Notes: generated by a model not told the origin, from the sequence alone. A stretch of DNA of 54,061 nt from Verrucomicrobiota bacterium (GCA_022709905.1 JAKLHY010000054.1:1-54061); one strand, 5' to 3'. Positions 1 through 9,369 are shown, counted from the first letter of the stretch. Translations and numbers: made by a program.

Positions 1-261
1 ATAATCTGGCCATGGCCGTGGCCTTTGTCACCCGCCAGCGGCCTAAACTGTGAAAAACCCTTCATGAATACGCGCTGACATCGAGAGCATAGAGAAACCT
101 TATTCTTGACTCCCCGTAGCGTGCCAAATTATTTATCTCTGTCATCTTGGTGGTCTCGGTGGTCAAAAACAATCTAAAATCCCAGGATTGACAGCTGCAA
201 CGCTTAGGGGCACTGAACCGAATGGACGCCGATGGACGCAAATCCTTTGAATGACGATCCG
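1..261. other. Left-edge intergenic sequence with dispersed-repeat copies
   Basis: I see no supportable gene here. Positions 215-243 carry, on the minus strand, a copy of the dispersed repeat with core TTGGCGTCCATTCGCGGTT, also present at 12241-12345, 20416-20436 and 47086-47191. Positions 135-175 contain a second kind of low-complexity intergenic sequence (ctctgtcatcttggtggtct). It resembles the degenerate repeats at 20465-20540. An open frame could be started at 232, but that ATG lies inside the repeat, so I do not trust it as the start of the next gene. Confidence 0.6.
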
Positions 262-729
262 ATGAAAGGCCGAGGCTTGACGGCTGATGTCTTATCGACG
301 GCCTGTGGCCTGCAGCAGTTTTGTTGTTGCTTTGCCATCTTACTTGCTGCCGCAATCTTGACGAGTTGCGCTACTCGTCCGCGCCAAGCGAGCACCCCAC
401 TCGCAAACCAGAGCGGAGTGAGTCCGGACCACACAGGTTTTTCAGTGGGTATGAGCCGTGACGACGTCCGAGCAGCCCTTGCAGATTCATGGCTACTGGC
501 ATCGGTATCGCGCCCAGAAGCCGGATGGACGAGGGAGGTTTCTCCTCCGGCAGGCGGACGCGCGGCGAGGTTTGAGATGACGAATCCCGGTATGATTGTC
601 GAGATGTGCGACGTGTATTGGATCGGGCACACCCATGCTCCAAGGACGTATTACGGCAAACGGTTGGATTATTTTTACTTTGATTGCGACGAAAAGCTGA
701 TTGGATTTGAATGGTGCATACTCGATTGA
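262..729 (+). CDS. Small putative lipoprotein, SmpA/OmlA (BamE)-like motif
   Basis: A 155-aa protein of unknown function. Near the N-terminus there is a hydrophobic stretch (FAILLAAAIL) followed by LTSC, which reads as a lipobox, so it is probably exported and lipid-anchored. The mature part contains GMSRDDVRAAL, the glycine-methionine-x-x-x-x-V pattern of SmpA/OmlA/BamE-like small lipoproteins. It ends with an aromatic stretch (YFYFDCDEKLIGFEW) of the kind that closes such domains. I chose the ATG at 262 because the in-frame ATG at 232 lies inside a dispersed repeat; neither has a strong ribosome-binding site. The gene stands alone, with about 1.1 kb of gene-poor sequence after it. The lipoprotein call is fairly good; the BamE-like fold is an inference from a short motif. 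Confidence 0.55.
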   Translation: MKGRGLTADVLSTACGLQQFCCCFAILLAAAILTSCATRPRQASTPLANQSGVSPDHTGFSVGMSRDDVRAALADSWLLASVSRPEAGWTREVSPPAGGRAARFEMTNPGMIVEMCDVYWIGHTHAPRTYYGKRLDYFYFDCDEKLIGFEWCILD

Positions 730-1167
730 CGCACGCTCGACATTTGAGGCGTTTGGCGACTTGCTGTTTGGCTGCGTCTTCAACAGCTTCGTCACCGCCA
801 TGCCAAGCTCTCTGGTGTCTCGCGTCCAGAATCTCGGGCGCGTTTGCGTTCTGGTGAAATGAAGAGTGGGAATTGGGAGTCGTTATCTTCCCGACCGAGA
901 GTGCGGCCAACTGTCGCCGAGACAAGTGCAACGGGGAGAAAAATATCCGTAAAAATTAGCTCCCGATTATGCCGTCACGGCCGCTTTTCTGGCCTGTTTT
1001 CTGGCTGTAACACACCGGACATATCGCCAGGATTTGGGCAGGGCACGCGCAAACCGATCTTTGCTCCTGTCCCGTAAACAAACCAAGATTGTAGAGTTAG
1101 CAGAAGGCGGCATGGGGTTGTTCCAGGAAAAGTCGGTGGCATAGAGGCGAAAAACAGGCCTGAAAAC

Positions 1168-1248
1168 AGGCGCTGAGGCCAAAAATAGAACCGCTTTTTT
1201 GCGCATCCACTTGCCCTTAAATTAGTTGGCTCGGCGACAGTCAGCTCC
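1168..1248 (+). repeat. 81-bp direct repeat, copy 1
   Basis: Begins aggcgctgagg and ends tcagctcc. It matches 1468-1548 at 77 of 81 positions by eye, and the two copies start exactly 300 bp apart. Both contain the same hexa-T run and the sequence cttaaattagttggctcgg. Confidence 0.85.
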
Positions 1249-1410
1249 AGCTCCCCACAGCTTTTCAAGACCTTTGATCGGCTCTCAACCTATCGCATCA
1301 CCCAAGGAGATGGTTCGTGTGAACAAATCCATGACGAACTCAATGAGACCCAACGCGATGTCCTATCGCTGCTCAATTTGTCCGAAGAGACTTTCTGGCC
1401 GATGAACTGA
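1201..1410 (+). pseudogene. Remnant of an unidentified reading frame
   Basis: The plus-strand frame beginning at 1201 stays open to the stop at 1408-1410 and reads like real protein (for example ...FKTFDRLSTYRITQGDG... and ...DVLSLLNLSEETFWPMN before the stop). It has no start codon and no upstream continuation, and its first part lies in the direct repeat. I take it as the C-terminal fragment of a lost gene, perhaps a transposase or an accessory gene. I cannot assign a family. Confidence 0.35.
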
Positions 1411-1467
1411 ACGCTCGCAAACCGCAGGATAAATCACGGAAATCCCCGTTTTTGAGGTGCGGAATGT

Positions 1468-1548
1468 AGGCGCTGAGGTCAAAAACAGAACCGCTTTTTT
1501 GCGCATCCACTTGCCCTTAAATTAGTTGGCTCGGTGACAGTCGGCTCC
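1468..1548 (+). repeat. 81-bp direct repeat, copy 2
   Basis: Second copy of the repeat at 1168-1248, differing at four positions. It is followed within about 10 bp by the AT-rich inverted repeat at 1559-1594. Confidence 0.85.
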
Positions 1549-1558
1549 TAAGTCTTTA

Positions 1559-1594
1559 TGAAATAATAGCATGTTAATGCACCGTATTATTTCA
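1559..1594. repeat. AT-rich inverted repeat
   Basis: Arms TGAAATAATA and TATTATTTCA (1559-1568 and 1585-1594) pair perfectly over 10 bp around a 16-nt loop. It could be a weak hairpin or part of a mobile-element end. There is no gene nearby whose transcript it would obviously terminate. Confidence 0.5.
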
Positions 1595-1828
1595 ATTCAG
1601 CAGCAGATCTCTTGGTGCTGAATGTCGCCTAGGAGCGGGGGCGGATGATAGGCGCGGGTTCATCAACGCGGTCAGAAGCAGACCCAGAATCGACCGGGTT
1701 GAAGGAACACTTCACGCAGCATTTCGTCTATGCGAGCGGCTTCGGCAAGGCGCTTAGCGCCGTTTTGGCTTGGCGGCCGAGGATTGAGGCCTCACGGAGC
1801 TCGCCTCCGACAGTTGTCGTCCCTCTGC

Positions 1829-3280
1829 TCAGAAACCGGTTCGAGCCAGCAGGACGGATTCTTCGATCCAGTGCAGGAACTGAGGGATCAGGCCGATCAA
1901 GACCATAGCCATTGAGGTGCTGACCAATAGGACGCCGCCGGGCAACGAGAGAGGCACTTTGTCGATGAGCGATTCCGGGGTGGCGGGTTTGACGATATAC
2001 ATCCACTTAATGACCAGAAGATAGTAGAAGAGAGAAATCGTGGCGTTGATGGCTCCGACCAGGACCAGCCAGTACAAACCTTTTTCCGCTGCGGCCGCGA
2101 AGAGATAGAACTTGCCGAGAAATCCCGCCAGGGGCGGTATGCCGGCCAGCGAAAACATGGCGAGCATCATGACCGCGGCCAGAAACGGATTGGTCTGGGA
2201 TAAGCCGACGTAATCCTGCATTTCCTCCCGTCCGGTCTCGCGCGCGATCAGGTTCACGACGGTGAACGCCGCGATGTTCGACACCACATAGACCAGGAGG
2301 TAAAAGGCAACCGAGGTTACTCCCAGGAGCTCGGGATTCACGAGGCCAATCATGAGGTAACCGGCCTGGGCGATGGAGGAATAGGCCAGGAAACGTTTGA
2401 GGTTGGTTTGAAAAAGGGCAACCAGGTTGCCAATGGTCATCGTGAGCGCGGCCAGGGTGGCCACCAGCGTTTCGAGCAGGCGAGGGTCCGCGCCGAACAC
2501 GCCGATGATCAGCTGGTAGAACAGGACAAATCCGGCCGCTTTCGAGGCCACCGAGATAAAAGCGGTCACGGGGATCGGGGCGCCTTCGTAAGTATCCGGG
2601 GTCCAGAGGTGAAACGGGGCGGCCGACATTTTGAAGCCGACGCCCGCAAAACAGAGCGCCAGGGCCAGGGTTGTGAGCGGACCCGGCGTCAGGCGGGACG
2701 CGCATTGCTGAATGTTCATCGATCCCGTCAATCCATAGACCAGGGAAAGGCCATACAGCAAGAGACCGGACGCTAGCGCGGAAAAGAAGACATACTTCAG
2801 GGCCGCCTCGGCGCTGCGCAGTTCTTGACGACGAAATGCGACCAGGAGGATTAACGGCATGGTGACGAGTTCCAGGCTGACGTAGAGCAGCACCAGGTCG
2901 CGTGCGGATGCCAAAAGGCACATACCGGCCATCGAGAGGTGCAGCAGGGCCAGGTATTCGCCTAGATGCTCCTCGGAACGATCTTCAGGCTGGTCCGATC
3001 GAGGCCACGAGAGCAAGACGGTCAGGAGATCGGCCAGGATGAAGATGGTCTTAAAGACCTGGCTCAGGGCATGGGTTGAATAGGAACCGCCAATTGCCGT
3101 TCCCGAGGGGATCCATCGGCCGCCCACCAGGAACAGCAGAACGACCAAACCCGATACCGCCAGGAGCGGCATGAATCGTTGAGCGATGGCTCGGGATGTG
3201 AACAGGCTGAGGCAGAGGATCCCTCCCGCCAGAAGCACGAGGATGAGTTCGGGACTGAGAATGATCAGTTCTCGCATCAT
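1829..3280 (-). CDS. nuoN: NADH-quinone oxidoreductase subunit N
   Basis: A 483-aa polytopic membrane protein, one of the three antiporter-like proton-pumping subunits of complex I. The family's conserved helices are visible: the YVSLELVTMPLILLV stretch carries the intramembrane glutamate, and KMSAAPFHLWTPDTYEGAP is the classic TM7/TM8 signature with its lysine. A further lysine occurs in VASKAAGF. Length fits the family (about 480-490). It is the last gene of the nuo operon, 8 bp after nuoM. I see no clear terminator after it. The first residues (MMRELIILSPELILVLLAG) fit a normal NuoN N-terminus. Confidence 0.95.
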   Translation of the reverse strand: MMRELIILSPELILVLLAGGILCLSLFTSRAIAQRFMPLLAVSGLVVLLFLVGGRWIPSGTAIGGSYSTHALSQVFKTIFILADLLTVLLSWPRSDQPEDRSEEHLGEYLALLHLSMAGMCLLASARDLVLLYVSLELVTMPLILLVAFRRQELRSAEAALKYVFFSALASGLLLYGLSLVYGLTGSMNIQQCASRLTPGPLTTLALALCFAGVGFKMSAAPFHLWTPDTYEGAPIPVTAFISVASKAAGFVLFYQLIIGVFGADPRLLETLVATLAALTMTIGNLVALFQTNLKRFLAYSSIAQAGYLMIGLVNPELLGVTSVAFYLLVYVVSNIAAFTVVNLIARETGREEMQDYVGLSQTNPFLAAVMMLAMFSLAGIPPLAGFLGKFYLFAAAAEKGLYWLVLVGAINATISLFYYLLVIKWMYIVKPATPESLIDKVPLSLPGGVLLVSTSMAMVLIGLIPQFLHWIEESVLLARTGF

Positions 3281-3288
3281 AAGAAACG

Positions 3289-4815
3289 CTATAAACCAGG
3301 GGGCGGGCGAAATTGTTGGAGTTGCGCCAACACCGGGCTCATCGAGTATTCAATCATCCGGATCATCCATCCAGGGAAAATCCCGGAGAACGCCAGCAGG
3401 AAAACCAGAATGGCCAAAGGCACTTTTTCCACAAAGGTCGCATCATTGAGCCGGCCATGCTCGGCCTGAGCCAGGGGACCGTAAAACATCCGCGTGAGCG
3501 CGCGCAGGAGGTAGACGGCTGAGATCACCACGCTGGCGGCCGCCAAGACCGTCATGACACGATGCCACGGAGTTTTCAATGCGAACGCGCCGATGAACAC
3601 CTGGATCTCGGCCACGAAACCGGCCAGCCCGGGCAATCCGAGACCGGATAATCCTCCGATGAAGTAAGCCACACCCAGGAATGGCATGACCTTCAGGAGG
3701 CCGCCCATTTCGGTGACAAACCGCGTGTGGGTGCGCCCGTAGATCATGCCGACTAGCGCGAAGAACAAGGCCGTCATCAGGCCGTGCGCATACATCTGCA
3801 CCATGGCCCCCTGGCAGGCGATGGGATTCAGGGTTGCCAACCCGAACAGCACCAGTCCGCAATGACTCACGGAGCTGTAGGCCGTGATATACTTGAGATC
3901 CGTCTTCTGCGTGGCCACCAACGCTCCGTAGAAAATGTTGATGGTGGTCAACGCCAGAAAGAAGGTGCTCCAGAAAAGGGCGCCTTCGGGCATGAGATAG
4001 ACGGTCTTCAGGCAGCCGTATCCCCCCAGTTTCATCAGCACGCCGGCGTGCAGCATCGAGACCGCTGTGGGCGCCGAAGCATGGCCATCGGGCGACCAGG
4101 TATGGAACGGCCAGAGCCCTCCCAGGGTGCCAAATCCAAAGAACATCAACGGAAACAACCATAACTGCGTCGAACGCGGAATCCCGTGCCGGGCGATTTC
4201 CGAAATCGCGAAGGAGGTGGACCCGGATTCGAAATACATGACGAGAATGCCGACCACAATCAACGCGGATCCTCCCATCAGCATGAGGGTCAGTTTCATG
4301 GCCGAATACTCCTTGGGACCCGTCCCCCACAGGCCGATCAGGAGGTACATCGGCAGCACAGCGACTTCGTAAAACAGGAAAAACAAAAAGAGATCGTTCG
4401 CGGCAAACACCCCGAACACACCCGTCACCAGCAACAGCAGGAAGACGAAAAACTCCCGCACCCGATGCGTGTGACGCCACGAGGCGCAGACCCCGCAGAA
4501 GATCACGACGGCGGTCAGAAAGATCATCAGAACCGAGATACCGTCCACGCCGACGTAATATTCGATGCCGAGCTGGCCGAGCCAGGGGAATCGTTCGACA
4601 TAATCCAATCGGAGGCTTCCGTCGGTGGCCGTCGCCATCCCCCGGGTCTTCAGAAGCCCCAGGTAATCCACCAACAGAAAAGTGGAGAGAACAACATTGA
4701 CCCCCATGGCCAGCAGGGCCGTCCATTTAATAAAGTGATCCTTCCCCGCCGGCAGGCAGAGGACCACGATCAACGCAACGACCGGCACCAGAATGATGAG
4801 GCTGAGCAAACCCAT
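3289..4815 (-). CDS. nuoM: NADH-quinone oxidoreductase subunit M
   Basis: A 508-aa antiporter-like membrane subunit of complex I. The conserved FYEVAVLPMYLLIGLWG segment has the essential TM5 glutamate. WPFHTWSPDGHASAPTAVSMLHAGVLMKLGGYG is interrupted here only for description: WPFHTWSPDGHASAP and AGVLMKLGGYG are the hallmark TM7-TM8 motifs. About fourteen hydrophobic segments are present. The gene starts 4 nt after nuoL stops and is followed closely by nuoN, so the three genes are almost certainly cotranscribed and translationally coupled. Confidence 0.95.
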   Translation of the reverse strand: MGLLSLIILVPVVALIVVLCLPAGKDHFIKWTALLAMGVNVVLSTFLLVDYLGLLKTRGMATATDGSLRLDYVERFPWLGQLGIEYYVGVDGISVLMIFLTAVVIFCGVCASWRHTHRVREFFVFLLLLVTGVFGVFAANDLFLFFLFYEVAVLPMYLLIGLWGTGPKEYSAMKLTLMLMGGSALIVVGILVMYFESGSTSFAISEIARHGIPRSTQLWLFPLMFFGFGTLGGLWPFHTWSPDGHASAPTAVSMLHAGVLMKLGGYGCLKTVYLMPEGALFWSTFFLALTTINIFYGALVATQKTDLKYITAYSSVSHCGLVLFGLATLNPIACQGAMVQMYAHGLMTALFFALVGMIYGRTHTRFVTEMGGLLKVMPFLGVAYFIGGLSGLGLPGLAGFVAEIQVFIGAFALKTPWHRVMTVLAAASVVISAVYLLRALTRMFYGPLAQAEHGRLNDATFVEKVPLAILVFLLAFSGIFPGWMIRMIEYSMSPVLAQLQQFRPPPGL

Positions 4816-4819
4816 GGAA

Positions 4820-6850
4820 TCAGTCTCTCTCGATTTGTTTCAACACTTCCTTTTTTCGCGTCAGTTGCAGCATCAACTGCCAGGCAAACGCGGCGCCGAC
4901 GGCACCCAAGGCCAGGCCCGCCAGGAGCTTGAGCCAGAAAGCATCCCGAGCCGCGGCCACAAACACCAGCAAAAACACGCCGCCAGGCATCCAGAGGAGG
5001 TAAGTCTGCAAATGGCCGTTGACGGTGGCGCGCAGCCACCGGCCCAACCGGCGCGATGCCAGCGCCGTCCAATCCATGGCTCCGTCCACGCAATGCCGGT
5101 CGAACCAGTTGAACGGCGTCGCGATCCCGCGAAAGATCACGCGGTGCGTCAGGAACAGATAGACTTCATCCACGGCGAACTTGCGATAAACGATCCGGTA
5201 GATCGGTCCAAAGGCGAAGGAGAGTCTTTGGGGCAGAGGATTCGCGCGGAAGTAGAGAACAAAGGCCAAGCCGATCCCGGCCAGGGCCAGCAGGGTTGCC
5301 GTGATGGCGATGGGCCAGTTCAGTCCGGTGTGGGTAAGTTCGCCCCGATGAACCCAGTGTCCAAAGGGCAGAAAGCCCAGGACGACAGTCGGGATCGCCA
5401 AAGCCACCAGGGCTCCGGTCATGTTGCGCGGCGATTCATGCACCTTTGAATGATGTCCTCCCCGAACCGCGGGCCGGCCCCAAAAAGCCATGAAATAAAG
5501 CCGGAACATGTAGAACGCCGTCAAACCCGCCACGAACAAGGCCACAAAGAAAATCCCCGGATGGCCGCTGGACCAGGCGGCCGCCAGGATTTCGTCTTTC
5601 GAGAAAAAGCCGGACAAAGGCGGCAGGCCGGCGATCGCCAGACAGGCGATTAAAAAGGTGGCATGGGTAATCGGCAGCGCGCGGCGTAATCCCCCCATTT
5701 CCCGAAGGTCATTCGTGTGGACCGCATGAATCACACTGCCGGCCCCCAGGAACAGCAAGGCCTTGAAACAAGCGTGGGTGGTCAGGTGAAACATCGAGGC
5801 CGTGAAACCGAGGGGATGCTCCCACGACGCCACGCCCAGCGCCAGCATCATGTATCCGAGCTGGGAAAGGGTGGAGAAGGCCAGCACGCGTTTAATATCA
5901 AATTGCGTGGTCGCAATGACCGCCGCAAACAACGCCGTAAAAGCGCCGATCGCCATGACCGTGTTCATGGCCGTCGCCGACGCCGCGAACACGGGAAACA
6001 GCCTGGCCACAAGATAAACACCGGCCACCACCATCGTCGCGGCATGGATGAGGGCCGACACCGGCGTTGGGCCTTCCATGGCGTCGGGCAACCAAATATG
6101 AAGCGGAAACATCGCGCTCTTTCCAGCCGCTCCGCAGAACACCAGGATGGCGCTGACCGGTAAAACACCCAACCCCAAGAACGGCAGCGTCTCGCGCGCG
6201 AGCTCGCGCAAAGTGGTTTCCGAGGTCAGATGAGTGAAATCGAGCCCCCGGGCGTGGTAACTGAGCGCCATCAAGCCCAACAGGAAACCAAGATCCGCAA
6301 ACCGGGTGACAATGAAGGCCTTCTTGCAGGCGGCGACCGCCGACGGTTTCTCCCAATAGTAGCCGATCAACAGGAACGAGCTCAAACCGACCAACTCCCA
6401 AAAAACAAACATCTGCACCAGCGACATCGACAGCACCAACCCCAGCATCGAGCCCGTGAAGAGATTCAGAAACGCAAAGAACCGTCGATACCCCGGATCA
6501 CCCGCCATGTAACCCTGCGAATAAACGTGGATTACCAAGCTGATGTTGGTCACCACCAGGACCAGAAGCATCGAGATGTCGTCCGCCAGCACTCCCACAT
6601 GGCCCGGCAGGTCGGGGCTGAACCGGATCCACTCGGTTTGCCAGGGCGTCAGGGTCTGTCCGGCAAAATGGAGAAAGTAATCCGCCGCCGCGCCCCATCC
6701 CAGAAGGGCGCTGGCGCCAATGGCGCCGGTGGCCAATCCCGAGGCCGCGCGCAAAGACAAATGCTGGCCCAACAGCCCGACCGCCAAAAAACCGAGGAAC
6801 GGCAGCAGAGGGACGAGCCAAAGGTGATCAATAAACCAGTGCTGTGTCAT
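4820..6850 (-). CDS. nuoL: NADH-quinone oxidoreductase subunit L
   Basis: A 676-aa antiporter-like subunit, the distal proton pump of complex I, with the long C-terminal amphipathic lateral helix typical of NuoL. Visible motifs are FWELVGLSSFLLIGYYW (TM5 glutamate), AAGKSAMFPLHIWLPDAMEG and PTPVSALIHAATMVVAGVYL. It is somewhat longer than the E. coli protein (613 aa); the extra length is in the C-terminal half, where the sequence is more variable (RKFAVDEVYLFLTHRVIFRG and beyond). The start lies 7 nt after the nuoK stop. Confidence 0.95.
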   Translation of the reverse strand: MTQHWFIDHLWLVPLLPFLGFLAVGLLGQHLSLRAASGLATGAIGASALLGWGAAADYFLHFAGQTLTPWQTEWIRFSPDLPGHVGVLADDISMLLVLVVTNISLVIHVYSQGYMAGDPGYRRFFAFLNLFTGSMLGLVLSMSLVQMFVFWELVGLSSFLLIGYYWEKPSAVAACKKAFIVTRFADLGFLLGLMALSYHARGLDFTHLTSETTLRELARETLPFLGLGVLPVSAILVFCGAAGKSAMFPLHIWLPDAMEGPTPVSALIHAATMVVAGVYLVARLFPVFAASATAMNTVMAIGAFTALFAAVIATTQFDIKRVLAFSTLSQLGYMMLALGVASWEHPLGFTASMFHLTTHACFKALLFLGAGSVIHAVHTNDLREMGGLRRALPITHATFLIACLAIAGLPPLSGFFSKDEILAAAWSSGHPGIFFVALFVAGLTAFYMFRLYFMAFWGRPAVRGGHHSKVHESPRNMTGALVALAIPTVVLGFLPFGHWVHRGELTHTGLNWPIAITATLLALAGIGLAFVLYFRANPLPQRLSFAFGPIYRIVYRKFAVDEVYLFLTHRVIFRGIATPFNWFDRHCVDGAMDWTALASRRLGRWLRATVNGHLQTYLLWMPGGVFLLVFVAAARDAFWLKLLAGLALGAVGAAFAWQLMLQLTRKKEVLKQIERD

Positions 6851-6857
6851 GCGCCCC

Positions 6858-7175
6858 TCAGTGTTTCAATTCGACGGCGTCATTGACGTCGAGCCGGTGT
6901 CTGTGGCGGAAGATGACGATGATGATTGCCAGGATAATCGCCGCCTCGGCCGCCGCGATGGCAATAATGAACAGCGGGAAAATAGCCCCCGCCGGATCTC
7001 CCCGATACAGGTAATGGTGAAAGGCGACGAAGTTCAGCGCCGCCGCGTTCAGGATCAATTCCACCGCCATGAGCATGCCAATCAGATTTCGCCGGGTTAA
7101 CAGGCCGTAGGTGCCGATGCAGAAGAGCAACGCGGAAAAAACCAGGTAATGTTGCAGGGTTAAATGGCTTGTCAT
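6858..7175 (-). CDS. nuoK: NADH-quinone oxidoreductase subunit K
   Basis: A 105-aa protein with three transmembrane helices. The two membrane glutamates that are functionally important in the family can be seen in MAVELILNAAALNF and AIAAAEAAIILAI. The MxAxELxLNA motif is diagnostic. Its ATG overlaps the TGA of nuoJ in an ATGA arrangement. The C-terminal tail is basic and histidine-rich (FRHRHRLD), as usual. Confidence 0.95.
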   Translation of the reverse strand: MTSHLTLQHYLVFSALLFCIGTYGLLTRRNLIGMLMAVELILNAAALNFVAFHHYLYRGDPAGAIFPLFIIAIAAAEAAIILAIIIVIFRHRHRLDVNDAVELKH

Positions 7176-7708
7176 GGTTTCTCTCCTTTGTCCCGCCTCG
7201 AATCAGGATTCCTGGCGATGGTCACCGCTCCAACCAACACGGCCACCAACAACACCGACATGGCCTCGAAGGCCAAGGCAAAACCGCCGGGCTTGGGCGA
7301 AAGCAAGGCGTGGCCGATTTCCTTGACGGAAGCCGATTGGACAATGTCGGTCGCGCTCGCCCCCAGATCGTGCCGCAGGATGGCCTGCGTGAACAGCAGG
7401 AACAGGCCGGCGCTGAAAACGGCCGCGACCGCCTTGCGCCACGGCGCGCCGAGCCGGAACGATCTCTGCGCCACGTCCGCCACCAGCAAAACCACGTAGA
7501 CGATCAAGACCACGATGCCGCCCACATAAACCGTCACCTGGACCGCTGACAGGAACTGGGCATCCATCAGCAGATACATTCCCGCAATGCCCAGAAGAAC
7601 CGCGATCAAACCGGAGGCGCCCCGGAACAGGTTCTGGGCGCTGATCACGAAGTAAGCGCTGAACAAAATCAAGAGGGCCAGGCCAAAAAAGAGAAGTGAG
7701 GCGATCAT
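7172..7708 (-). CDS. nuoJ: NADH-quinone oxidoreductase subunit J
   Basis: A 178-aa, five-helix membrane subunit of complex I. The conserved TVYVGGIVVLIVYVVLL helix (the pi-bulge TM3 of NuoJ) is clear. A variable hydrophilic loop (RHDLGASATDIVQ) and a last helix follow, then a charged tail. The start ATG overlaps the nuoI stop (ATGA), and its own stop overlaps the nuoK start in the same way. Confidence 0.94.
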   Translation of the reverse strand: MIASLLFFGLALLILFSAYFVISAQNLFRGASGLIAVLLGIAGMYLLMDAQFLSAVQVTVYVGGIVVLIVYVVLLVADVAQRSFRLGAPWRKAVAAVFSAGLFLLFTQAILRHDLGASATDIVQSASVKEIGHALLSPKPGGFALAFEAMSVLLVAVLVGAVTIARNPDSRRDKGEKP

Positions 7709-8244
7709 GGATCTGTCGCGGGTTTGGGAGCGGAAGAGGCTGGCGCGTCGGGCACCTGAGTCTGCGCGGGGTCCGGCTTTTCCGGGGCGTCGGCGCCGGG
7801 AGTGGGCGGCGCCGGTTCGTTAAGGATCAACACCAGCTCCGAGCTGTCATATACGGCCGTCTCGAAGCCTTGCCCCATCTTGAGGGCCTCCGACCGGCAG
7901 GAATCGACGCACAGACCACACAAGGTGCAGCGTTCGTAGTGATAAACATACCGGGTGAGCTTCGACTTGTTCGTGACCGGGTCCCGTGTTTTTTCGACGC
8001 TGATGGAATTATTGGGACACGCCCGCACACAAACGCCGCAGGCATTGCATCGAAGCAGGCCGGAGCCTTCATCCTTAACCAGCTCGATCCGGGTGTGCGT
8101 GCGCGGCGGGAGTTTGAGCTCGTTGCGGTTCTCCGGATATTGCTGGGTGATGACCTTATCGAACCGGACAAAATACCGGAACGTAAGCCCCATGCCCGAC
8201 AACAGGCCGTGGATGCCGCGGAAGACTTTGCGCCACCAGTTCAT
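7705..8244 (-). CDS. nuoI: NADH-quinone oxidoreductase subunit I, 2x[4Fe-4S]
   Basis: A 179-aa ferredoxin-like subunit that holds clusters N6a and N6b in the peripheral arm. The two motifs are CNACGVCVRACP (Cys 66, 69, 72, 76) and CTLCGLCVDSCR (Cys 106, 109, 112, 116). The second has arginine where proline usually follows the last cysteine. I chose the ATG at 8244 because it overlaps the nuoH TGA as ATGA, the pattern used by neighbouring genes; an upstream ATG at 8262 is possible. The last 40 residues form a proline/alanine-rich tail (PAPPTPGADAPEKP...) absent from most NuoI proteins and probably disordered. Confidence 0.92.
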   Translation of the reverse strand: MNWWRKVFRGIHGLLSGMGLTFRYFVRFDKVITQQYPENRNELKLPPRTHTRIELVKDEGSGLLRCNACGVCVRACPNNSISVEKTRDPVTNKSKLTRYVYHYERCTLCGLCVDSCRSEALKMGQGFETAVYDSSELVLILNEPAPPTPGADAPEKPDPAQTQVPDAPASSAPKPATDP

Positions 8245-9341
8245 GAGTGAAAAAAGAACCATCGTCCGGTCACCAGGACCGCCGCCACGGCAAGGTTCAC
8301 CAACGCCAGTGGCATGAGGAATTTCCATTCAAACCGCATCAGCTGGTCTACCCGCAATCGGGGGAATGTCCATCGGAACCACATCACAATGAAGACCAGC
8401 ACGGAGACTTTACCAAAAAACCACATCCAGGGCGGGATCAGGTCAAACCACCGATTGACCGCCTCCCAATTTCCGAGATGAAACGGCATCCAGCCGCCCA
8501 GGAAGAGCGTGGCCGAAACGGCGCAGACAATGAACACATTCACAAACTCGGCCAGGAAAAACATGGCGAACTTCATGGCCGCATACTCGGTGTGAAATCC
8601 GGCCGTCAATTCGCTCTCGCCTTCGACAATATCGAATGGCGTGCGATTGCATTCCGCGGTCGAGGCGATCGTGTAGATCACGAAAGCCAGGAAACCGACC
8701 ACCGGCGCCCGCCAGATCCACCAACCGGCCCGCTGCGATTCCACAATCTCGTTGAAATCCAGCGAGCCGGCAAAGATCACCGCGCCCAGGATCGCGAGCG
8801 CCGCCGAGAGTTCATAGGAAATAATCTGCGCGCCGGCCCGCATCGCGCCCAGCAGAGACCATTTGTTGTTGCTCGACCAGCCGGCCGCCAATATTCCCAG
8901 AACCCCGAGCGACGACACGCCGATGACAAAGAGCAGGCCCACGTTGAAGTGGACCGCCTGGATCCTCGGGGCGAACGGCACAAAGCTGAGCGTGACAAAC
9001 GACGCCACAAAACAGATCAGCGGCGCCAGATTGTAGATGAAAAGATCGGCGTCCCGGGGATTGATCTCCTCTTTGCCCAGCAGCTTGAGCGAGTCGGCCA
9101 TCGGCTGCAGAATTCCATGGGGCCCCACCCGCATCGGCCCGAGCCGCTGCTGCATGTGACCGGCCACCTTCCGTTCCAAATAGACCAGAATCATGGCGAC
9201 CACAGCCACAAACGCCGCCAGCAAGGCGGCCGCTCCCGCCATCTTCACCAGCGCCACCAGCGCCGGGTGCACCAGCCATTCCCGCAGCAAAGCGTCCACG
9301 CTCTCCACGAGCCGGTCGGTGTGATAAAGGCTATTGATCAT
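8241..9341 (-). CDS. nuoH: NADH-quinone oxidoreductase subunit H
   Basis: A 366-aa membrane subunit that forms much of the quinone-binding chamber at the junction with the peripheral arm. The signature YLERKVAGHMQQRLGPMRVG is followed by GILQPMADSLKLLGKE, and the quinone-site loop with acidic residues (FDIVEGESELTAGFHTEY) is intact. I prefer the ATG at 9341 (MINSLYHTDRLVE). ATG at 9365 is also in frame and lies just after the nuoD stop. The region ahead of the first helix is hydrophilic either way. Confidence 0.94.
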   Translation of the reverse strand: MINSLYHTDRLVESVDALLREWLVHPALVALVKMAGAAALLAAFVAVVAMILVYLERKVAGHMQQRLGPMRVGPHGILQPMADSLKLLGKEEINPRDADLFIYNLAPLICFVASFVTLSFVPFAPRIQAVHFNVGLLFVIGVSSLGVLGILAAGWSSNNKWSLLGAMRAGAQIISYELSAALAILGAVIFAGSLDFNEIVESQRAGWWIWRAPVVGFLAFVIYTIASTAECNRTPFDIVEGESELTAGFHTEYAAMKFAMFFLAEFVNVFIVCAVSATLFLGGWMPFHLGNWEAVNRWFDLIPPWMWFFGKVSVLVFIVMWFRWTFPRLRVDQLMRFEWKFLMPLALVNLAVAAVLVTGRWFFFHS

Positions 9342-9369
9342 GGTTGTCCGCAATCCACAGGCCATTCTC

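Larger units (their letters stand above)
730..1828. other. Gene-poor stretch with decayed sequence and direct repeats
   Basis: About 1.1 kb without an intact gene. It holds two 81-bp direct repeats (1168-1248 and 1468-1548), a fragment of an unidentified reading frame between them (1201-1410), and an AT-rich 10-bp inverted repeat at 1559-1594. A 79-aa open frame on the minus strand (967-1206) starts inside the first repeat. It has an arginine-rich composition, and I do not support it as a gene. The sequence after 1600 up to the end of nuoN shows nothing recognisable. The pattern suggests remains of one or more mobile elements. Confidence 0.5.

Noticed and set aside
967..1206. 79-aa minus-strand frame
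   Set aside because: It begins within the direct repeat, has no ribosome-binding site or family pattern, and may be a by-product of repeated sequence.
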